64,000 nucleotides of DNA from positions 62,001 to 126,000 of the forward strand of contig JAIPAM010000006.1 in NCBI GenBank assembly GCA_021740105.1, given 5' to 3'. Each line of letters starts with the position of its first letter. The first letter of the stretch is position 1. Of this stretch, positions 59,500-64,000 are shown piece after piece. The stretch is from Flavobacterium sp. Lineage in GTDB: Bacteria > Bacteroidota > Bacteroidia > Flavobacteriales > Flavobacteriaceae. The position numbers and the translations under genes were made by a program. The notes under the pieces are model-generated. The model was given only the letters and a program-made list of their open reading frames with translations, was not told the origin of the DNA and made no database searches.

Positions 59500-59517
59500 T
59501 AATTGAAATTAAGAATT

Positions 59518-59525
59518 CAAAAGTA
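59518..59525 (-). promoter_or_regulatory. Predicted -7 box for the orphan ABC ATPase
   Basis: The minus strand reads TACTTTTG, an exact TAnnTTTG match, 18 bases before the ATG at 59499. Confidence 0.55.
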
Positions 59526-59551
59526 CAAATAAGGAACTAACTATAAGTAAA

Positions 59552-60322
59552 TTATTTCTTTTTCAGGATTTTATATTCTTCATAACATTCGCTTATGGCA
59601 TCCATAATCTGGAGATCATTGGCAGTTTTAATGAAGGATTCGGAGTAATTACAGCGACCTAAAATTTCAGGAATATCGTTTTTATCAATTCCAAGTAGCA
59701 CTGAAATGGTTTCTCTATCAAATTTAGAAGCCAGCAAATTTCTAACTGTTTCGTCTTTCTTTAAGCTTTTCAATCGTTTCAATTCTTTTGGTTTTTTACC
59801 AAAGAAATTATAGAGCATATCGGCAGGGTTAAAAATGGAACCCATTACTTTACTAAAAGCTCCGGGAGAATATTCGCCGGCTTCATAACCTTGTTGTAGT
59901 CCTGAAATGCTGTATCGGTAATTTTGTTTTGTAGGAATTAATTTGGAATCTACTTCCAAGTAACCTGTTAAATCGTAGGGACGAACTATCACTTCTTCAA
60001 GTGCAATTGCGCTTTCTGTCAGTTGAATTTTGGTTGTTTTAATTTTAAACCAGTCGTTGGTAACTCTGATTTTTATAGATTTGAATCCAATAAGTGAGAT
60101 GTGTAAGGTATCGGTAACGCTAACCTCTAATTCGAATTTACCATTGGAGTCGGAAACTGTGCCTCTAACTTTATTTATATTTATAATATTAACATTCGAT
60201 AATGGAAGTTGAGAACTATAATTAACAATGGTTCCAAAAACTTTTTGTGATGGAGTTGTTTCTTGCGAAAATAGGGTGTTTTTAGCAAATAGTATAAAAA
60301 AGAAAACTACAAAATATCTCAT
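59552..60322 (-). CDS. Carboxypeptidase-like regulatory domain protein
   Basis: A 256-residue exported protein. Signal peptide about 1-19 (LFSQE), then a carboxypeptidase-D-like Ig domain (about 26-108; KVFGTIVNYSSQLPLSNVNI, GKFELEVSVTDTLHISLIGF). The C-terminal half (about 115-256) is helical and basic (FFGKKPKELKRLKSL), with no catalytic motif. The N-terminal domain is the type found in front of SusC barrels, but no barrel follows here. Possibly an outer-membrane or periplasmic accessory protein; function unknown. Monocistronic. Confidence 0.75.
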   Translation of the reverse strand: MRYFVVFFFILFAKNTLFSQETTPSQKVFGTIVNYSSQLPLSNVNIININKVRGTVSDSNGKFELEVSVTDTLHISLIGFKSIKIRVTNDWFKIKTTKIQLTESAIALEEVIVRPYDLTGYLEVDSKLIPTKQNYRYSISGLQQGYEAGEYSPGAFSKVMGSIFNPADMLYNFFGKKPKELKRLKSLKKDETVRNLLASKFDRETISVLLGIDKNDIPEILGRCNYSESFIKTANDLQIMDAISECYEEYKILKKK

Positions 60323-60409
60323 TTCTGGATTTAAAACTCTAAAAGTAATAAATCACGAAAGATATTCTGTAGTTTATCCTTATAATTATAAGAAAATTAA
60401 CAAATTATG

Positions 60410-62368
60410 TTAGCTTTTTCTTGGTCTTCTTTCTCTTGGTGTATCCCCAAAACCTTCCGATCTTCTTGGTGCTCTTTCAGACGAACCTTCAGATCTTGGA
60501 CTTCTGTCAGATGTAAAACCACCGGTTCTAGGTGCAGCGCTTCTTCCGCCAAAACCACCTTCTCTAGGAGCAGTTGTTCTTCTTCCGAAACCACCTTCCT
60601 TTGGGGCTGAATTACGATCACTTCTAAAACCGCCTGAACTTTCTCTTCGAGGAGCAAAATTACCTTCTCTTCTTGGAGCTGAACTTCTTCCGCCTCCAAA
60701 ACCTCCAGAACTTCTTCCGTTATGGTCCCGTCTTCCACCACCATCGTTCTTAGAAATCTCAACATTGATTCTACGTCCTTCCAATTGAACGTTATTCAAC
60801 ACTTCCATAACTTTTTCAGAATGTTCAGGGTCAGTGTTAAAGAAAGAGAAACCTTCTTTTACATCCACTTTAAATACATCGTCACGACCAAGGTCTAAAG
60901 TTTCTTTCAAATAATCTTTCAATGACATCCAATCGAAATTATCTCTAGAACCGATATTAACAAAATAACGTACGGCACCATTGTTGTTGAATTCTCTTGA
61001 TGCACCTTCGCCATCATTACGTTCCCGTCTTTCAGAACCTGAAGATTGATTAGAGATATCTCTATTCTTTTTGTAATAAGCGATGAAACGATTGAATTCA
61101 ACAGAAACCATTTTCTTAATTAATTCTTCTTTCGTTAAACCCTCAAGAACATTGTTGATTGCTGGTAAATAGTTATCAATTTCGTGATCTACTTCGGTAT
61201 CTTTAATTTTATTTGCTAAGTGCAACAATTGAATTTCGCAGATTTCGATTCCAGATGGAATTGTTTTTTCTTCAAATTTTTGTTTGATGATTCTTTCGAT
61301 AGAAGAAATCTTACGCAATTCGCTTTTAGTTACAATTACGATTGAAGTTCCAAGTTTTCCGGCTCTTCCTGTTCGTCCTGAACGGTGATTGTACGTTTCA
61401 ATTTCGTCAGGTAATTGATAATTTACTACGTGAGTAATGTTATCCACATCAATTCCACGAGCTGCAACATCGGTAGCTACAAGCATTTGGATTTGTCTTC
61501 CTCTAAAAGATTTCATCACACCATCACGTTGCGCTTGAGATAAATCTCCGTGCAAAGCGGCAGCGCTATAACCATCTTCAATTAACTTTTCAGCAACTGC
61601 TTGAGTATCTCGTTTTGTTCTACAAAAAACAACTGAAAAAATATCTGGATTGGCATCGGCTAATCTTTTTAAAGCTTCGTAACGATCTCTAGCGTTAACT
61701 AAATAAAATTCGTGGGATACAGTTGCAGAACCAGAATTCTTAGTTCCTACAGTAATTTCTACTGGATTATGCATAAATTGTTTTCCAATTCTTGCTACTT
61801 CAGCAGGCATAGTTGCAGAAAACAACCAAGTGCTTTTTTCGTCTGGAGTAGTTGATAGAATGTTTACAATGTCTTCATAGAATCCCATGTTTAACATTTC
61901 ATCTGCTTCGTCAAGGATGCAATAATTAATTTGAGAAATGTTTACCAAACCTCTATTAATCATGTCTTGCATTCTTCCTGGAGTAGCCACAATAATTTGC
62001 GCTCCTCTTTTTATGTCTCTGGCTTGTTCTGTAATGCTAGCTCCACCGTATACTGCTACCACATTAATACCTTTTTCGTATTTTGAGTAGTTTTTAAGCT
62101 CGTTGGTAATCTGCAAACATAATTCGCGTGTTGGAGATAAAATTAATGCTTGTGTATTTCTGTTGTCGGCATCAATTTTCTGAATGACTGGAAACCCAAA
62201 TGCTGCCGTTTTCCCTGTCCCTGTCTGAGCCAACGCAACTAAATCTGTGTCTTTTTCCAATAATAGGGGAATCGCTTTCTCCTGTACTTCGGTCGGATTT
62301 TCAAATCCTAGATCTAAAATCGCCTTCAGTAACGATTCACTTAATCCTAATTGTTCAAATTTATTCAT
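60410..62368 (-). CDS. DEAD-box RNA helicase with DbpA-type RNA-binding domain and Arg/Gly/Ser-rich tail
   Basis: A 652-residue RNA helicase of the DeaD/CsdA class. AQTGTGKT (47-54), PTREL, ATPGR, DEAD (153-156), SAT, ARGIDV and HRSGRTGR are intact. A DbpA-like RNA-binding domain follows (about 475-545, RYFVNIGSRDNFDWMSLKDYL), then a tail (about 550-652) of repeats containing GGFG, APR and SDR. The tail should be disordered and RNA-binding, as in cold-shock helicases that form condensates. Own -7 box 20 bases upstream. Confidence 0.93.
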   Translation of the reverse strand: MNKFEQLGLSESLLKAILDLGFENPTEVQEKAIPLLLEKDTDLVALAQTGTGKTAAFGFPVIQKIDADNRNTQALILSPTRELCLQITNELKNYSKYEKGINVVAVYGGASITEQARDIKRGAQIIVATPGRMQDMINRGLVNISQINYCILDEADEMLNMGFYEDIVNILSTTPDEKSTWLFSATMPAEVARIGKQFMHNPVEITVGTKNSGSATVSHEFYLVNARDRYEALKRLADANPDIFSVVFCRTKRDTQAVAEKLIEDGYSAAALHGDLSQAQRDGVMKSFRGRQIQMLVATDVAARGIDVDNITHVVNYQLPDEIETYNHRSGRTGRAGKLGTSIVIVTKSELRKISSIERIIKQKFEEKTIPSGIEICEIQLLHLANKIKDTEVDHEIDNYLPAINNVLEGLTKEELIKKMVSVEFNRFIAYYKKNRDISNQSSGSERRERNDGEGASREFNNNGAVRYFVNIGSRDNFDWMSLKDYLKETLDLGRDDVFKVDVKEGFSFFNTDPEHSEKVMEVLNNVQLEGRRINVEISKNDGGGRRDHNGRSSGGFGGGRSSAPRREGNFAPRRESSGGFRSDRNSAPKEGGFGRRTTAPREGGFGGRSAAPRTGGFTSDRSPRSEGSSERAPRRSEGFGDTPRERRPRKS

Positions 62369-62388
62369 ATAATATTTTAAATATTTTG

Positions 62389-62396
62389 CAAAAGTA
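62389..62396 (-). promoter_or_regulatory. Predicted -7 box for the RGG-tailed helicase
   Basis: The minus strand reads TACTTTTG, an exact TAnnTTTG match, 20 bases before the ATG at 62368. Confidence 0.55.
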
Positions 62397-62466
62397 CGGC
62401 TAATATTTGTTAATAACTAATTGAAATCGTAGAATTGATATTTTATTAATAATTGATAATCAGTAA

Positions 62467-62502
62467 TTTAGATTTAATATTTTAGATTCAAGATTTTAGA
62501 TT
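62467..62502. repeat. 14-bp tandem micro-repeat
   Basis: TTTAGATT begins at 62467, 62481 and 62495, a period of exactly 14 bases, with AT-rich spacers. It lies between the helicase promoter and rdgB. Probably slippage-derived spacer DNA. Confidence 0.6.
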
Positions 62503-62554
62503 GAAAAAAATTGTTAATAAATCCGACCAATTTATATCTGAAAAGTAATAAAAA

Positions 62555-63130
62555 TTATACTTTTTGAAGAAATTCTATAAGTAATTTAGTGGCTTTTCCT
62601 CGATGGCTAATTTCATTTTTTACTTCCAATGAAAGTTCTGCAAATGTATTTTCATAACCACTAGGTTTAAATATTGGATCGTAACCAAATCCGCCAGTTC
62701 CTTTTTTCTCTAATGTAATTTCTCCAGATGCAATTCCTGTGAAAAGACATTGATTTCCTTTTAAATTTACCGCTATTACCGTTTTGAATTGGGCGTTTCT
62801 ATTGGATTTATTTGATAATTCTTCCAATAACCTATTCATGTTGTCATCAGCATTTTTTTGTTCTCCAGCATATCTTGCTGAATATACTCCGGGTTGACCA
62901 TTGAGTGAATCTACCTCTAGTCCGGTATCATCAGCAAAACAATCTAAGCCATAATTTTGAGTGATATAATTGGCTTTCAAAATGGCATTTCCATCAATTG
63001 TAGCTGCTGTTTCAGGAATTTCTTCGAAACATCCGATACTTTCCAAACTCACAATTTGGATATTCTCCGGGAGCATACTTTGAATTTCATGAATTTTATT
63101 TTTATTATTGGATGCAAATACTATTTTCAT
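62555..63130 (-). CDS. rdgB: Non-canonical purine NTP diphosphatase (RdgB/HAM1)
   Basis: A 191-residue house-cleaning enzyme that hydrolyses ITP, dITP and XTP to monophosphates. The family start SNNKNKIHEI (6-15), CFADDTGLEVDSLNGQPGVYSARYAG (about 65-90) with the catalytic Asp, and GGFGYDPIF are all present, and length is normal. It lies downstream of lgt but is separated by a terminator, so it probably has its own promoter. Confidence 0.95.
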   Translation of the reverse strand: MKIVFASNNKNKIHEIQSMLPENIQIVSLESIGCFEEIPETAATIDGNAILKANYITQNYGLDCFADDTGLEVDSLNGQPGVYSARYAGEQKNADDNMNRLLEELSNKSNRNAQFKTVIAVNLKGNQCLFTGIASGEITLEKKGTGGFGYDPIFKPSGYENTFAELSLEVKNEISHRGKATKLLIEFLQKV

Positions 63131-63171
63131 TTCTAATTTATTATTGTGCAGTGGTAATTGGATTCTAATTT

Positions 63172-63203
63172 AAATTAAAAACCACTTCATTAAGAAGTGG
63201 TTT
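63172..63203 (-). terminator. Intrinsic terminator between lgt and rdgB
   Basis: A 10-bp perfect stem, AAACCACTTC (63179-63188) with GAAGTGGTTT (63194-63203), loop ATTAA, followed by T residues on the minus strand. Confidence 0.75.
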
Positions 63204-63211
63204 AAAAAAAA

Positions 63212-64000
63212 TTATACTAAATCAATTTTCTTTGATTTTAAAATCAATAAGAATCCGATGATAATAAATGGAATACTCAGCCATTGTCCCGTTGAAAACG
63301 TTCCAAGATCACTTTCAAAACCACCCTGACTTTCTTTCAAAAACTCAACCACAAAGCGCACCGACCAAAGCATAATTAGAAACATCCCTAATAAATAGCC
63401 TTGTTTTTCTCTAGCATCAGTTTTCCAATACATATAAAATAAGGCCGCAAAAACAAAAATATAACTTATGGACTCATACAATTGCGTTGGATGTTTTGCG
63501 GGTACTTGCTCTAATAAATTAGCAAATTGCGGATTAGTGGCAATTGCATTATAGGCTTCTTTTGGATTTGGAATTTTAGTAGCATTCACCACTTCTCTCG
63601 GACTGTAAAAATCTTTGATGAATTTAATTCCAAACGAAGAAGTAGTGTCGTGTCCAATAATTTCTGAATTGAAAAAATTACCAATTCTCACAAATACTGC
63701 GCCACTCGCTACCGGAATAACCACGCGATCCAAGACCCATAAAAGGGGTCTTTTCATTATATTTTTACTATAGAAATACATGGCAAGAATAATCCCAATT
63801 GCCGCTCCATGACTCGCTAATCCTTGGAAACCTGTGAATTCAAAATTCGGAGAGAAACGAAATGGTAAAAGTATTTCGGCTAAGTGATTTCTGAAATATT
63901 CCCAATCGTAAAAGAAAACATGTCCTAATCGGGCTCCCAATAGTGTTCCAAAAACAGTCCATATAAAAAGAGAATCCAATTTTTCTATCGATTCATTTTC
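63212..64000 (-). CDS. lgt: Prolipoprotein diacylglyceryl transferase, N-terminus cut by window edge
   Basis: Transfers diacylglycerol from phosphatidylglycerol to the lipobox cysteine of prolipoproteins in the inner membrane, the first step in lipoprotein maturation, which the lipoproteins in this window need. Seen are GARLGHVFFYDWEYF, GLASHGAAIG with the conserved His, RIGNFFNSEIIG, HPTQLYES, and several TM helices. The reading frame stays open through the right edge with ENESIEKLDSLFIW at the visible start, so the first 60-70 residues are missing; a TTG at 63979 is internal, not the start. Confidence 0.93.
   Translation of the reverse strand, partial: ENESIEKLDSLFIWTVFGTLLGARLGHVFFYDWEYFRNHLAEILLPFRFSPNFEFTGFQGLASHGAAIGIILAMYFYSKNIMKRPLLWVLDRVVIPVASGAVFVRIGNFFNSEIIGHDTTSSFGIKFIKDFYSPREVVNATKIPNPKEAYNAIATNPQFANLLEQVPAKHPTQLYESISYIFVFAALFYMYWKTDAREKQGYLLGMFLIMLWSVRFVVEFLKESQGGFESDLGTFSTGQWLSIPFIIIGFLLILKSKKIDLV

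Noticed and set aside
60397..60765. A Glu/Val-rich 122-codon open frame
   Set aside because: Out-of-frame reading of the repetitive Arg/Gly/Ser tail of the DEAD-box helicase.
1..64000. Prophage, insertion sequence, integron or toxin-antitoxin genes
   Set aside because: No integrase, transposase, terminal inverted repeats, capsid, or recognisable toxin-antitoxin pair was found.
1..64000. tRNA or rRNA genes
   Set aside because: No cloverleaf with a TTCRA arm and no rRNA-like conserved block were recognised in the intergenic regions, though I could not run a search.

Overview
The window is AT-rich chromosomal DNA from a member of the Bacteroidota, most likely a Flavobacterium or a close relative in the Flavobacteriaceae. 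Evidence for this: many TAnnTTTG -7 promoter boxes, almost no Shine-Dalgarno sequences, type IX secretion (T9SS) C-terminal sorting domains, a SusC/SusD pair, and flavobacterial families such as DUF4834, DUF4293 and DUF2805. I recognise no rRNA, tRNA, CRISPR, phage or insertion sequence. Both edges cut a gene: uridine kinase on the left and lgt on the right.

Region 1 (1-13.3 kb) holds mostly core genes. In order these are udk, a NYN-LOTUS protein, a PLP-dependent acyl transferase of the serine palmitoyltransferase/cysteate acyltransferase type convergent with a large GNAT-fold protein (possibly a sulfonolipid or ceramide pair), an outer-membrane barrel, a YfhO membrane protein with a glycosyltransferase, a T9SS-exported M28 peptidase, and uvrA.

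Region 2 (13.5-30 kb) is a complete polysaccharide utilisation locus, almost certainly for laminarin or another beta-1,3-glucan. It encodes a multi-domain T9SS-secreted binding protein, a membrane-spanning Y_Y_Y/LuxR one-component regulator, SusC, SusD, a surface glycan-binding lipoprotein, a PKD-GH16 lipoprotein, a GH3 beta-glucosidase lipoprotein and a second GH16 enzyme. Surface proteins bind and cut the glucan, SusCD imports oligosaccharides, GH16 and GH3 finish them, and the regulator senses the products. An intrinsic terminator lies inside the operon, before GH3.

Region 3 (30-47 kb) is housekeeping with oddities: an ECF sigma factor followed by a 47-residue gene, an endonuclease III without its iron-sulfur cysteines, bcp, a conserved unknown protein, a metallo-beta-lactamase-fold hydrolase, a four-gene operon (VWA protein, catalytically dead dihydroorotase, small membrane protein, esterase), a DEFD-box helicase, lpdA with a tandemly repeated leader, an ABC exporter, truA and a phosphodiesterase.

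Region 4 (47-64 kb) holds rho with a disordered Asn/Pro/Gln-rich insert, a T9SS-exported endonuclease I, an RsmB-like methyltransferase, kup, a secreted Arg/Asn-rich protein, an Asp-box lipoprotein, an operon of DUF2805, an atypical SDR and folE, two RNA-modification genes, an orphan ABC ATPase, a DEAD-box helicase with an RGG-like tail, rdgB and lgt.

The most interesting unexplained signals are an approximately 80-bp structured repeat present twice with compensatory base changes and mutually exclusive stems, the three-unit lpdA leader array with mini-ORFs, and candidate operator repeats upstream of susC.
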